64,000 nt of DNA from Nissolia schottii (GCA_003254905.1 QANU01004276.1:275917-339916), one strand, 5' to 3'; numbered from the stretch's first letter, positions 1-11,309 are shown. A program made the numbers and translations. The notes: a model not told the origin generated them from the sequence alone.

Positions 1-335
1 ACTTGCTAGTAGCGTTACTTCATAAGTGCAATTCCAACAACTTCAAGGACAGTCCCCGTCGTGGCTGGCTCGTGCTGAATGAATTTCTAGCAAATTAAGT
101 GGTTTAGGTTAAAAGAAGTTATGATATTCCTTATTATTACAAATGCCAGGCAACTAGAATACAAGCATCAAGGGTTATTCAAATTCAATAATGGTTTAGG
201 TGTTGGTCTCCAAAAATGGGTTAGGTTGCCCATAACATTTAATTTAACCATGAGCAACAAGTTCAATATAAAGGGAAAATTAGTACTAATTTGATCTAAT
301 CACAGGGAACTCAACTCGCTGAAGTTTGATGAACA
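1..335. other. 5' flank of the dirigent gene
   Basis: AT-rich sequence with no coding potential that I can see. A TATA-like stretch (AATATAAAG, about 265-273) lies about 65 bases before the first ATG and could be the promoter core of the dirigent gene. This is a motif match only. Confidence 0.35.
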
Positions 336-869
336 ATGTTGCCAAGGATCATATTCTGCACAGCAGTTACACTAGCAACAATAGCAGTAATTCTTTTGGC
401 TTTGTTATCATCACCGTCACCACACAACAAGAGCCTTTCAAGTAGGCCTCTGCTCGATCTGTCCCTGTACATCCAACAGCCTCACATATCAACCTCAAAC
501 ACACAGACACAGCCATTACCATACAGTGAAGATGGCAGAGCATTCATTTTCCACCGCGTGCTCACGGAGGGGCCAGAGAACACTTCAGAGGTTGTGGGTA
601 AAGCACAGGGGTTCATAATACCCGCGGACCAGTTCGTTGAATCGCCATTCAATGTCATGTGTCTGAGCTTTGACACCCCTCATCGTTCGGGTAGCCTGAG
701 TGTGGAGCCCAAGGAGGTTGCCCACAATGACAGGCACGAATTCAAGGTCGTGGGCGGGACAGGTTCCTTCGCCTTTGCTCGCGGTGTCGCTGTTTTTACT
801 CAGAGTGAAGTTGCTTCAACTTACCATGTCAAACTCCACCTTGAATTCCCAAAACATTCTCATAAGTAA
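336..869 (+). CDS. Dirigent-like protein, single exon, 177 aa
   Basis: Dirigent family protein. Family members are secreted beta-barrel proteins that steer the stereochemistry of phenoxy-radical coupling in lignan and lignin-like metabolism, without oxidase activity of their own. An N-terminal hydrophobic segment (residues about 4-26) looks like a signal peptide or anchor. The family core follows: a FHRVLTEGPENTSEVVGKAQ block (about 73-92), a conserved FDTPHRSGSLSV strand, and the terminal HEFKVVGGTGSFAFARGVAVF block (about 134-154), which carries the diagnostic VVGGTG-x-F-x-x-ARG motif. Length fits the family (about 175-190 aa) and most family genes are intronless, as here. The chosen ATG is the first in frame and gives a complete hydrophobic leader. 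Substrate cannot be inferred. Its 3' end lies about 240 bases before the U4 gene on the same strand. Confidence 0.9.
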   Translation: MLPRIIFCTAVTLATIAVILLALLSSPSPHNKSLSSRPLLDLSLYIQQPHISTSNTQTQPLPYSEDGRAFIFHRVLTEGPENTSEVVGKAQGFIIPADQFVESPFNVMCLSFDTPHRSGSLSVEPKEVAHNDRHEFKVVGGTGSFAFARGVAVFTQSEVASTYHVKLHLEFPKHSHK

Positions 870-1031
870 CCCTGATGCTGTAGATTATACACTTTATATG
901 TTAATAATGTGTTGTAGTCAGTAGTTTGGAGTATGAATTAATATTTACCGATTCTGTTTTTGGTTTTGTTCAATTTGGCTGAGTAGAGATCCGCAAGTTC
1001 ACAGGGGTTTCTGCATAGAAAAACAGAACGT

Positions 1032-1083
1032 GTCCCACATCGGTTGTGGACTGAAGCGAAGAGGTGCAAGAGCATATATAAAA
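1032..1083 (+). promoter_or_regulatory. snRNA promoter: USE and TATA box
   Basis: Plant snRNA upstream sequence element GTCCCACATCG at 1032-1042, followed by TATATAAAA at 1075-1083. The 32-base gap between them fits the longer USE-TATA spacing of Pol II snRNA genes rather than the roughly 10-base-shorter spacing of Pol III (U6-type) genes. The TATA ends 25 bases before the predicted RNA start. Confidence 0.88.
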
Positions 1084-1108
1084 CCACGGAGTGGCTGCGG
1101 AGACAAAT

Positions 1109-1262
1109 ATCTTTGCGCTTGGGGCAATGACGCAGCTAGTGAGGTTCTAACCGAGGCGCGTCTATTGCTGGTTGAAAACTATTTCCAAACCCCCTCTTAG
1201 GCCTGGGTTTGGCCCAGGCCTTTGAGAATTTCTGGAAGGGCCTCCTTTTGGATAAGGCCCTA
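1109..1262 (+). ncRNA. U4: U4 spliceosomal snRNA
   Basis: Complete U4 snRNA gene. The RNA pairs with U6 in the U4/U6 di-snRNP and chaperones U6 before spliceosome activation. Visible parts, in order: the 5' ATCTTTGCGCTTGGGGC segment, which contributes to U4/U6 stem II; the 5' stem-loop with kink-turn elements (CAATGACG and AACCGAGG), the 15.5K/Snu13 site; the stem I strand around CTATTGCTGGTTGA (about 1162-1175); a central hairpin with 8-base arms GGCCTGGG/CCCAGGCC (1200-1220); an Sm-type site AATTTCTGG (about 1228-1236); and a 3' terminal hairpin with arms AGGGCCT/AGGCCCT (1237-1243, 1255-1261). Length about 154 nt is typical of plant U4. Promoter and 3' box are both intact, so it looks like an expressible locus rather than a pseudogene. 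Confidence 0.94.
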
Positions 1263-1277
1263 CAAACACCAGTTCAA
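1263..1277 (+). terminator. snRNA 3' box
   Basis: CAAACACCAGTTCAA fits the plant snRNA 3'-end signal CA-N(3-10)-AGTNNAA (CA-N6-AGTTCAA here). It sits immediately after the 3' hairpin of U4. Confidence 0.85.
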
Positions 1278-1384
1278 TATTGCTTTTATTCAAGAGGTAA
1301 TAGTTTTTATCCCATCATCTTAATATTTCGCGGACTTTTTTCCCCTGTCTATGATAATGGATTTTCTAGTCAAGAAGGTGCCAC

Positions 1385-2308
1385 TGTTGGGCTGACTCTT
1401 ATAACCCAATAAATACGGCCCACGTAGTCCAGTCCGATGCATGTTTTCCCAGGGCTAATAGCCTATATAAGTCTTCGACGGAAAAAAAAAAAAAAGAATA
1501 GTTAAAGAACTATTAAGTAACATTTTACTCCAAAAACTGTCCTACCTTTAACAATTAACGATAAATAATTTTAATTTTTTATTTATCTTTCAATACAAAT
1601 GAATTAAATATGTGGTAGAAATTGAGTCAGCTTTTTTTTTATAGAGACGCAGTCATGTTAATAGGATGAGTCCTTTGGAGTGACATAAACATGAGGGTGT
1701 TGGGCTGACTCTTAACAACCCAATAAAATGGGGTAAATATTGACCCAACTTAGTCAAATCTGATGATGCATGTTGGCCCAGGTTTAATCTTATGACAAAG
1801 GAAAAGGGCTTTGGAGGTTATTTCGCTACAGTATTTTTTTTTCTTTAATATTCTATAAATATGTTTTTTTTATATATAAATATGAAAGAATATAGTATAA
1901 GAAAAAATTGTAAGAATTTAGCCATGTTTTATTTAGATATTGTGCCACATCTAAGAGTTAATATCTCTAAATTGAATAGAAAGACTAATTGTGACAATTG
2001 TTATAATTTAAAGGTATAATTAAAATATTTAAAGATTGGAGGTGTCTATTTAAATTAAATAAAAGTGTACGAATCTAAATAGAAGATTTAAAAGTTAGAG
2101 ATAGTGATTTACACCTTGATAAAATTGTAAGGTGCAATCATCATTTTCTTAATTTTCTTTTTACAAAAGAAGACAATACAATTAGAAGAATTTATATTAA
2201 ATTCTATCCATCACAGCCAATTACGCCCCTAGGCATGACGCATTATTATTTAATAAAAGTTGAAATACATCTGAGGTAATGGTGATAATATAAAACAGTA
2301 CACAATAA
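1385..2308. repeat. Tandem and segmental repeat upstream of the peptide cluster
   Basis: A block beginning GTTGGGCTGACTCTTA recurs about 314 bases later (1385 and 1699). Both copies run into a shared stretch with TGATGCATGTT or CCGATGCATGTT. Related sequence appears again at about 13440-13700. The block belongs to the duplicated unit that also carries the peptide gene at 2309-2607. No gene recognised. Confidence 0.7.
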
Positions 2309-2607
2309 TTAACGGTGACCCGTTCCTGGCCCAGGAGCACGAGCAAACAACGGGGGAGGAGGAGGGCTCTGCATGGGACCAAGCTTCCTCATCTCCAACC
2401 TTTCTGCAGTGCCACCAAAATGTGATCTTGTCATATTAATTGTTTACATGATCTTTGATCGCAAGGATTATGTAAAAATCAACATAAGAAATTTCATTCT
2501 CGTTTTTAAAGAGACAAACCTGCATGAATTTGTGCCAAATTGGTGAAAAGAGCGCTGGCGATCAATGCAAACACAATGAGAAATTGACAAAGGGAAGAGA
2601 GACCCAT
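2309..2607 (-). CDS. Small secreted peptide precursor, copy 1 (60 aa, two exons)
   Basis: Two exons on the minus strand: 2607-2520 and 2403-2309, with a 116-bp GT-AG intron in phase 1. The product is 60 aa. Residues 1-29 form a clear signal peptide (MGLSSLCQFLIVFALIASAL then FTNLAQIHA). A short charged stretch follows (ERLEMRKLG), then a run of five prolines, then the tail FARAPGPGTGHR. The end PGTGHR recalls the xPGxGH end of CEP peptides and the GxGH end of PIP peptides, so a processed signalling peptide is plausible. Assignment to CEP or PIP is inference; the usual longer pro-region and full consensus are absent. Two intact paralogues with the same exon phase and identical exon-1 length lie at 4.6-5.4 and 15.4-15.7 kb, so the model is supported by conservation of both exons. 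It is too short and too split to appear as an open frame. Confidence 0.72.
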
Positions 2608-4590
2608 CTCCTCTTGCAAGTAACGCTGCCCGTTTCTTGGATTCAATTCCAATTTATTGAGTCCTGAAAAATCGAAGTCGTATTCTGCTCGAAATTCTAG
2701 TGTTTTATTGATATAGTGACTTTTGGAGTCATCATATTCTTTTCTTTGAATTTTCTGCCCAGCTCAACGGAAAAACCACGCTACTAAAAGGGGAAAAAAA
2801 TGTAGCTAGTTCTTTTCTTCTTCTTCTTCTTTTTTTTTGAAAAAAAAATGAATTTCTTAGATGTAAACCAGTATTTTAGTGAGTTAAAATATCTTATTTT
2901 TATTCATCCGTGCTTTTAAAATAATAAGGGTTTTAATCAAATAATAAAAAGTTCTTGCTTATCTTCTCTGAATTTAAGCCGTACATTAATAAGAAATCTC
3001 TTATCTAAAAAAAAATCTTATTAAAACAATGAAAAATTTAAACTGTAATAAGAAAAACTAACAAATGTCACGAGAACAAAGGTTAAGGAGATAAAAGTAA
3101 AATGTTAGAATTTTTTTTTCATGTCTTTAATACATTAAAGACTTGTACATTTTTATTTTTTCATACAACATTTTCCTTTTTTTGTTTACTTACCACGTGT
3201 TCTATTGACACTTCTTAATAAAGCCTTAATATATTAAGTTCATGCCCTGTTGCTTTTTTTTTTCTCTTTTTCCTCGCTTATTGTTTACCAAAAAAATTAA
3301 GTGCATTTAAATTTCTGAAACTATTTATTATTATTCCTTAACAAGTGTTTTGTTTTACACTTATTAGCAAATTTTATTAGCTTCCACTTGCTTGCACTTT
3401 CGTGCGGCATAGGGCAAAGCTGCTTTTATTAATAACTATATACATTTCAGAAATTTCATTTTATTTCATATCATGTTAATTTAGGATTGTAAAAATTAAT
3501 TATTTTAAAATATTTTGTATTCATTCTTTCTTTTATGAGACGTGTTTGGTGACCAGAAAGATTCAACCAAAATTTTTTACAGATAAGCCAATAATCCACG
3601 ATATTTTTGACAAACCAGTTAGCATAAAATTTATTTTGATCATTTAAGAAAAGTCTTGCACCCTTTTAAATTTCTGGGTAAAGGTGTACATAAGTTATAT
3701 AATTTAGAAGGGTAATTTTTCTTTTCCTTAAAACAATCCGCATAAGTTTAGTATTATATAAGCTGAGGCTTAGATACTCAATAAAAAACTAAATGAAAAA
3801 TCAACTCTCTAAGAATAAAGACAGTGAACACTTAATTGAGAAAACGCCAAAAATTTATAATTTGGATAGTAAAATAATTGAAAAATATAAATATTAAAAA
3901 TTAATAAAATAAAAAAAAATGCTAAAGAACCTAAATAAGATATTATTGCAAGAATTTCTGGTTATTTTATCCAGAAAAATAGAATTTTTTTAATTATATA
4001 TTGGGTGCATTTGTTTTAGCTTATTTGTAAAAATAATCATTTTTTTAAATAATCAATTTTTTATATTTGTATAAATTTTAATAATTTAAATATTAAAAAA
4101 ATTCTTTTCAGCTATTTTAAAGAAGTTAAACATAATGGCTTCTAAGACAAATTTATATTCAATCTTTTAAATGTTATATCAAAAATTATTTTTTCAAAAG
4201 ACTGAAACAAATGCACCAATTATCTCCTCTTGGTCAAATTTTGGTACTAATCATGGATTTGGGATATTTTTATTTTCGGGGATGACTGTATTTGAGAAAT
4301 TGAAGTAGAGGTGGTAATATATGATTCAATTGACATATACTAACCAAAAAAAAGTTCCAATTGATATATAAAGGCAGTGTAAAAGAAAATATAATTCATT
4401 AATATCAATAAATTAGAAAGCTGAAAATACACGAGATGACAAACTTAGAAACTAATAATATGACAAACGTTAATATCAAACACTCACTCTGTACATCTTG
4501 TGCCAGGTGGGTGGAGTTGCCCTCTCCAACCTAATAAACATGCGAGTACAATCTTATTTTAATCATAAAAAAATATATATAGCTGCAATA
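2608..4590. other. AT-rich spacer within the peptide cluster
   Basis: The first about 450 bases (2608-3060) are the duplicated 5' flank of peptide copy 1 and are nearly identical to 15693-16136. The rest is AT-rich with no gene, RNA or element that I can support. Confidence 0.6.
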
Positions 4591-5369
4591 TTAGTCGCCA
4601 CCATTTCCCGACCCAGGATTTTGGTCTGACCTGGGTGGGGGAGGTGGGGCGGGTAGTTGACCAAGTTCCCTCATCATCTTCAGCCCTACAAAAGTGCATA
4701 TCATATGTGAGTTATTTCTCACTGATTTCACACTCACACCTTTTTTCAGACGTTCCTAAATAATATGTACATAGGAGCCACCCAAAAGTGATCAACCACA
4801 AAGGAAGTAAATTGCAGCCCCAATTAAATTGTATCAATTATCATAGTTCCAACTTTGCAATCGTCGTCTTAAAAAATGTTTTACTTTTTTTCAGATGAAG
4901 TAATTAATAGCTCAAACAGACCTAGAGAAAGTTGACGAGCATAAAAAAGGCAATATAAGAATTAAGAGTTTCACAACCAAAAAAATATATATACAACTAA
5001 AGCAAACAAAACACCCCACAACATGACAATTCTCCCTCTAACAAAGTCATGAAGAAAAGAGTCATAGAATCAGGAATTATCAGCAACAATTTAAAAAAAG
5101 GGGTAACGAGGCAACATACAACACAGCAAAAAAAGAAAAGAAAAAAAAATACATGAAACCAATTACACAATTATACCAAGGCCAAAGAAGTTATGATCCC
5201 CTGCATCATTTCATATCCCAAACCACAATCACGTGAAAAATTGTATAGTCTAGTGTTGTGTGGGTGTCGACATGGACTAACCTGAATTAACTTGCACAAA
5301 TTGGGCGAAAATAGTGCAGGCCATTAATGCAAGCACGATGAGAATTTGACAAAAGGAAGAGAGACCCAT
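4591..5369 (-). CDS. Small secreted peptide precursor, copy 2 (60 aa, two exons)
   Basis: Minus-strand exons 5369-5282 and 4685-4591, separated by a 596-bp GT-AG intron in phase 1. Exon lengths (88 and 95 nt) are exactly those of copy 1, although the sequence is clearly diverged. The signal peptide is MGLSSFCQILIVLALMACTI then FAQFVQVNS. The body keeps the charged segment (LKMMRELGQ) and a five-proline run, and the tail is RSDQNPGSGNGGD. The tail keeps the Pro-Gly-x-Gly-x-Gly spacing of copy 1 but has lost the terminal His. Retention of frame, splice sites and length despite divergence argues for a functional gene. Role unknown; a secreted peptide signal is the simplest guess. Confidence 0.7.
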
Positions 5370-6114
5370 CTCCTGAAACCTTCAATTGTTTGTAACTAAT
5401 GAGTAATGTTGCTTTTTCATGGATTCAATTTCAATTTATAGTTGTGAAAAATTCGGGTCAAATTCTTTTGTTTGAATTTTGCGTGTGTACAAATTAATAT
5501 TATTCAAAGGCTATTCAAAATGGTTATGATAATATTATTTCTCATTTAAAATGACTCTTTTTTTAAATGGAAAATATTATTTGAATGGATAACCAACAAT
5601 TTACTATCACAAAAATATAAGAATCACCATACTTATGGGATGTGAGATACCGTGTTAACTCACATCTTATTTATAATTGAATGAGATTTTAATGGAATTC
5701 ACACTTTTATCTCACAAATTCGATGAATACAAATAACATTTTTCTAACATTTTCCCATACCATACCACGGACCGGAGTTGCTAAAGCACATCGGTAGTCT
5801 ATTTTACGTAAAAAGTTCGAATTGATGTTGCTTGTTGAATTAAATTTTTTAAAATTATTTTATAAGTCAAATTAATTTATTGAGGCCCTCCATGACGTAA
5901 AACATATTCATTTCACAGAAAATAAGAAGCAATTGCGGGGTTAACGTGAAGTTAACAATATTAGTATATCCCAAAGAAAAACACTGCATTGCTAATGTTA
6001 ATGTTATTTCTCAGAGCGCGTGAACAAACATTGTCATTTAATCTACTCTTATAAAATTAAATGTGAGATGTTTGAGATAATAGGTGTAAGAGTCAAACAT
6101 TTATACTAATATAT
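5370..6114. other. Spacer between peptide copy 2 and the LTR element
   Basis: About 5390-5500 resembles the 5' flank of the other peptide genes (ATGGATTCAATTTCAATTTAT and related words), so it probably holds the copy 2 promoter. The stretch around 5640-5760, with ACCGTGTTAACTCACATC, recurs in similar form near 24716-24780 and looks like a dispersed repeat. Nothing else supported. Confidence 0.45.
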
Positions 6115-6413
6115 TGTAACGAAGTGAATTTTGTATCATCTGGATTATGGAGAATAATGCTATATTTCTGGGTATTTTTTGTATTTTCATGTATGAACTT
6201 ACAATAGAAAGTGAAAGGATAGGGATATAAAACTTTCCTAAGGAAGAAGGTGATCTACAAAAGAGACTAGAAAATCTTAGGGAGGGATAGGATAGAAAAC
6301 ACTACAATTTCCATACCCCATTTAGAAGTCATAACTCCTATTTATAATATCCTAAACTCCACCAATTGGACTAATTGGGTTATTGGGCCTATAACCCATT
6401 TAGACTCATTACA
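6115..6413 (-). repeat. LTR (3' LTR in element orientation)
   Basis: About 299 bp, matching 11007-11309 with scattered substitutions, starting TGTAACGAAG and ending CTCATTACA on the plus strand. Confidence 0.85.
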
Positions 6414-6764
6414 TTACTCCCCCTTTAAAATGGACCTTGACTCAAGGTCCGAGAAATATCTCCACCAAGATCTCATGGCTTAAAATAAAATTCATCATCA
6501 ATAATCCCACAAGCTTGAATTTCTCCACTAGTAGTGTTAAATTGGTATTGGCCCATAATAGTTCATCCAACCCAATGCTCCTTCCTTTGCATGGCACTCC
6601 AACCCCAAAACAAATTGGACTTGTGAAAAAAAATAATGGCTCCCATTAACAATTTGTTTCCTTCTTGCTGAGTGGTTCTAGACCACGATGAAGTTTACTA
6701 TGGCCACTATGGGAGTTGACCAACCTTGTCCACTGGCAGCCCTAAAATCTTCCTAATTATTCTC

Positions 6765-8054
6765 TCATTCCTCCCATTTGGTTGTTGATAGCGCCATATC
6801 TCTCATGGTTACCACAACTTCTCTCCCCATAGAAACAAATGTAGTGACGACTGCTACTAGCATGCAGGTTTCCTCACCGGTCACCATGGAGAGCGTTCTG
6901 TCGGCCACCTTCTTCTTTCCGACAGCTCCCCAGAAGCTAAAGAGAGGTGCCATTGCCTTCGTCACCGGAAATGACTCACCGTTGCCCTTCTCCCCCCTCA
7001 ACCAGCTCAGCCCACCATCATACCCACGAGCGTCACCATTGATGGCGTTAGGCGAATCACCGTTCACGTCCGCTGCCAAAAGAACTTCGATGGCCAACTC
7101 TTTCCTCTCTTCCAACAGCGTTACTGCCATCTTCTTCCACGCCTTAAGAGGTCGTGATGCCGATTGGGCCACCCGCAGAAACGATACTTTGTCCTCCTCC
7201 TTTTCCTTCCTGTTGGGGCCACCACGAAGGCTCCCCCACTTCGCAAAAGAGACCGGGGAATCCGTGCCTACCACTGCCACCCACAACGCCACTCGAGCAC
7301 CCTCGATAAGCACCTCTGAAGACACTATGCCTGTTGCCACGTGGTGAATCACTGCCGTTATGCGAGGATCTCTGTTGACCCTCTGGTTCTCACTTCTGTC
7401 ATGTCCTCCGACAATATTCACCGCCTCTGGAATCTCTGTCATCAATGGCGATGGTGGCGCCCCCTTCGTTGCTGCATGCAAATTCGGTGATGGTGCTTCA
7501 TCCCCTACCTTATGTACAGACGTGCAAGGCGCGGGTGGTTTTGCGCTTACCCCCCTCATGATTTTCCCTCCGAAGCTCAGGGATCTTCCATTCTCCACTG
7601 CGGTAGGTCCACCAATGACCACCACATGTAGATCCGAACCTGGTGGTTACAACAGATGCCTCTTCTCCTTCTCGCTCAAATCTGGCGGTTTCGGCGGTCC
7701 CTTCCACCGTCTTTCCTTCTGCCATTTGGCAGGCAGTAGCACCTCCGTCCTTGACACAAGCGACGCTTGAGAGAAGGCAATTAATGATAGGGTTGCTTTC
7801 TCCACCGCGATGTCGTCTCCACTGTTCGGATCTGGCGATGCTTGTTTCGTTGTTGTGGCAGTGAGCTTTGTGGCCTTCTCTTCTTCTCTGGCAAGGACCA
7901 TTGCCTTTCCGCAGATCGCTGCTCCCTGAGTTTCTTGATATGGTTCCTCTTCTTGTGGCGCCATCTTTGTTGCGACCTTCAGATCTGGTGGCTCCGGTGG
8001 CAATTTCTGCCATACCTCCTCGGGAAGAGCTGAGGATGGATCTGGATCAGGCAA
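6765..8054 (-). pseudogene. Long frame downstream of gag, broken by one stop
   Basis: A minus-strand reading frame runs from about 8054 to 6765 (about 430 codons) with a single in-frame TAA near 7647; the frames on either side are in register. The predicted product is proline- and charge-rich at its start (Pro-Pro-Glu-Pro-Pro-Asp-Leu region, acidic Glu runs) and has no recognisable enzyme domain. It follows the gag core but in a different frame, so at least one frameshift separates them. It may be the C-terminal extension of gag in a non-autonomous retrotransposon. Long opposing frames on the plus strand are shadows caused by its GC-richer composition. Not a host gene as far as I can tell. 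Confidence 0.55.
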
Positions 8055-8220
8055 AATCGAATTCGGTTCAAGTCTAGATTTACCTCCTTTAATGCTTGAA
8101 TTTCTACAATTCCATCTACTTTTTATTGAATATTTGGATCTATGAGCTTCAATTCTTGATCTGTTGCTGTTGAATTGATCTTCGCATCTAGATTGCTTTG
8201 CACCTTTGTCTCTGCATTTG

Positions 8221-8487
8221 CTAGAATGCTGTCGATATTGTTAGATCTATAGTTGATTTGCTGTGAAATTGGGATCTCAAATTTGTCATTGCTTTTTTCC
8301 AATCAATTTCCCACTCTGAAACATCATTGTGCACGATTTCTGGCAGAACAGGAGCAAATTCACTAAAACGATGCAAAAATGCAAGCTCAAATATGAACAT
8401 CGTTGTGGTTGGATTGCGTCTTCTCCATACATGGAACCATGCCAAAGCTTTGCTAGTCAACCCATCTGTTGCCTCCGCCAACCTCTG
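8221..8487 (-). pseudogene. Retrotransposon gag fragment (central part)
   Basis: Minus-strand translation contains the gag signature ALAWFHVWRRRNP followed by an FLHRF segment, typical of the retrotransposon gag domain of Ty3/gypsy-type elements. The upstream part of this gag lies on the other side of the solo LTR (10825-11000), so the gene is interrupted by insertion. Gag would package the element RNA; this copy cannot make an intact protein. Confidence 0.75.
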
Positions 8488-10823
8488 TGTAACATCCCGA
8501 TTTTTTCCCTTACAAAGATTTCGCGTAATTAACAATTTCGCGTAATTAAAGTGGTCTCAAGATGATTATTTAGACTGAGAATTAATTATAAAGGTTTCTT
8601 AAATCCAAATACCAGTCAAAATAATGGTTTTGAAAGCTCACGGAAATTGCGCGAGTGCCGGAATAATTTTTGGTCAGCGCTGAAATCCTGTTAGGTCCCG
8701 TAGATATTCGTAAATATACTCTCACAGAGATATGTTCACGAATACCTTAACCTGACCTACCATTATGACTAAGAAAATTAGTAGATAACGGCTATGTGCT
8801 CGGAATATTTTTAGGATATCTATACACTAGCGATTAACGACCAAACGTCATCAAACATGATCAAAGATGGAATAGGACGGGGCACATGGAAAATTGACCA
8901 CGTGGTCAATGGTCTACAGGGGACGAATGAAATGCATTTAATGCATTAAATGTAGCATTATCCTTTTTCTTTTTTTCTTTTCTTTTTTAAAGGCCAAAAT
9001 TTGGCTATAAATAGCCAAGCCTCATAGGCTTCACTATCTCAAAAAATTCCATCCTTAAATTCTTCAATTTTCATAAGTTTTTGGTTCCGGTTGTGCGCAC
9101 CGCGGTAATGCTGCCGAACTCAAGAAAAATTGGAGGAGCATACGAGAATATTTTTCTCATTACTTTCACTGATTCAAAAAGAGCTTAAGAAGTGGATAAT
9201 CCTAGACCCACTGTCTATGTGATTTATTATGATATTTTATGTATGTTTATATGAAAATATAACGTAGTAGATTTTATGTAAAAAATATAGAGATAATGAT
9301 GTGAAGATGATTTTATGAAATTTTGAAGTTAGAATAATATAATTGTGCTGGTTGAAACTGTGGTTTTTCTCAAATCATATTTTGTGAAAGATTTGGAGCA
9401 CGGTAATATATAATCTTAAACTGCTATTGTATATATGATATGAATATATTATCAAACATAGCGCTATTAATGTATAGGCGTATGATCAATAATAAAATAT
9501 GACTTAAAAGTGAAAATGAATATGCTAGAATGAATGCTTTTATTATTATAATAATAATAACTCAAAATTATGATGTACTAACTGTTACACATGATGGTGG
9601 TAGACTATACTGTTAGCTATATTAATTGCTTTTCATGTATTATAATATATGAATATACTATTTGTTACATTTAAGGAATTAATGTTATTGTCTATTTAGT
9701 TAATTAGGGAGATTAATTGTCATAAATTTGTAATTATGTGTTGTACTTACAAGAGGATATATCATGAGGACTCGGTCGTCATTAAGGTTTAGGACGGCTG
9801 TAGATAACTAGAAGTAATCACCTAAAGTTAAAGAACATATTGAATCCTAGGAAACAATGAGGTCTTAAGACAAGTCCTGACCACCGAGGGTTCAGAATAC
9901 CTTGAAGGCAGAACTTAGTTAAGTAAGTAGGAAATCCCTATCACGGCAAGTCCACGAACACGCCGAGGAAACAGAGCAGCCAATTAAACCTTTGTCTGCT
10001 TTCGGTCGTGCTGTCAGGGTAGACCCTTCGCCACCTGGTAAGCTGGTGGAGTCATGTTGGCTCGAGGAACAGGCAGAAAAGGTTAAGTAGTACATCGACA
10101 GGAGATGCATCCCAAGTGTACAAGGAGGTGTGGACCATTAGCAGAGCAAGAGTGACGCATAAGAGAGCCCCAGATTCCCAGCATGCATAATATCTGTGAT
10201 GAAGTGCTAAGTAGGCAACGATGGGTGTATATGTATCTATGTGTTCGGGCATGCCAAGTGAAGCAGTATCACGAGAGCGCCCAAGTTAACGGTTGCGTGA
10301 GTATGTGCTTCGAGGACGCGATACACAGACCATCAGGAATAGAAAGCGCGAGAACATAGTAAAGCAAGACTAGATCCCCCAGTCACCTAGTAAGCTAGGT
10401 AAAGCTACTCAGGACCTGGACAGAAGATAATAACTAGTAGGAGCTTAATAAGCATGAACACCTAGAGATCTCTTGAGTGGCCTGGAACATAACTGAGAAA
10501 TGAAATGTTAGGTAACGCTAAGGGTTCCTACTGAGGACTAAGAGTTCTCACCCCCACTCCGTTATGGTTCCAGGGGTGCAAAGCAAATGGATCAACGAGG
10601 CCGATACGTGGTAGACGACGGAGGAGCCACAGCAAGATTGTTCCAGAGCAGCCGCCGAAGTTACTATTCTCGCGTTAGGCGATAGATGTTTTGTGTTTAA
10701 GATCTATGACTTTTATATAAATTTTGTGTAAATACTTACTAGTAAGTCAAGGTGTAATTACGTACCGGACCTTGTACTTGTAACTAGATTTATATATATA
10801 NGGCTGAAAATAGGGGTGTTACA
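8488..10823. mobile_element. Nested solo LTR, 2336 bp
   Basis: Begins TGTAACATCCC and ends GGGTGTTACA (short terminal inverted repeat TGTAACA/TGTTACA). It is flanked by CTCTG (8483-8487) and CTGTG (10824-10828), a 5-bp target duplication with one mismatch. A TATA box (TATAAATA, 9006-9013) lies inside. No polyprotein is present, so it is read as a solo LTR left by LTR-LTR recombination. It is inserted in the gag of the outer element and is therefore the younger event. One N sits at 10801 near its end. Confidence 0.8.
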
Positions 10824-10824
10824 C

Positions 10825-11006
10825 TGTGCAGTTCTGGTGTCATCCATGCATCCCAAAACTTTCCATCACAGAGAACCCACCAGTAGTCATTATCTCCGTT
10901 GAATAATGGAAGTTTTTCTTCTAATTTTTCTGATTTTTTTGGTGTTGAGGATGAGTTGTTGTCTCCACCATAGATGGTGGGCATGATGGCCAATGAAAGC
11001 ACCTTT
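10825..11006 (-). pseudogene. Retrotransposon gag fragment (N-terminal part)
   Basis: Minus-strand frame starting just inside the LTR, with a Lys/Glu-rich start and the KLPLFNGDNDYWW motif common to the beginning of plant retrotransposon gag proteins. It is cut off by the solo LTR. Confidence 0.7.
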
Positions 11007-11309
11007 TGTAACGAATTAAGTGAATTTTGTATAATCTGAATCATGGAAAATAATGCTATATTTCTGGGTATTTTCTGTATTTTCATGTATGAACTTACAA
11101 TAGAAAGTGAAAGAATAGGGATAGAAAACCTTCATAAGGAAGAAGGTGATCTACAAGAGAGACTAGAAAATCATAAAGAGGGATAGGATAGAAAACACTA
11201 CAATTTCCATACCCCATTTAGAAGTCATAACTCTTATTTATAATATCCCAGACTTCACTAATTAGACTAATTGGGTTATTGGGCCTATAGCCCATTTACA
11301 CTCATTACA
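11007..11309 (-). repeat. LTR (5' LTR in element orientation)
   Basis: About 303 bp, the partner of 6115-6413. The two copies differ at several positions, so the insertion is not very recent. Confidence 0.85.

Larger units (their letters stand above)
6115..11309 (-). mobile_element. Non-autonomous gag-only LTR retrotransposon (with nested solo LTR)
   Basis: Direct repeats of about 300 bp at 6115-6413 and 11007-11309, each beginning TGTAACGAA and ending CTCATTACA in plus orientation, bracket a 4.6-kb interior. The only coding traces lie on the minus strand, so the element runs right to left. A gag-like start (10810-11000) has the typical Leu-Pro-Leu-Phe-Asn-Gly-Asp motif. The continuation with the ALAWF...W hallmark of Ty3/gypsy gag lies at about 8240-8490. 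A long acidic/proline-rich frame follows to 6765. No protease, reverse transcriptase, RNase H or integrase is visible, so this resembles TR-GAG-type non-autonomous elements. A 2336-bp solo LTR splits gag. No convincing target duplication: the flanks are TATAT and TTTAT. Confidence 0.78.

Noticed and set aside
1209..1412. 67-codon frame
   Set aside because: It overlaps the 3' half of the U4 snRNA gene and its 3' box; no protein features.
6778..8077. Several long plus-strand frames opposite the retroelement frame
   Set aside because: They overlap each other and the minus-strand element frame, have no domains, and arise from the GC-richer composition of the retrotransposon interior.
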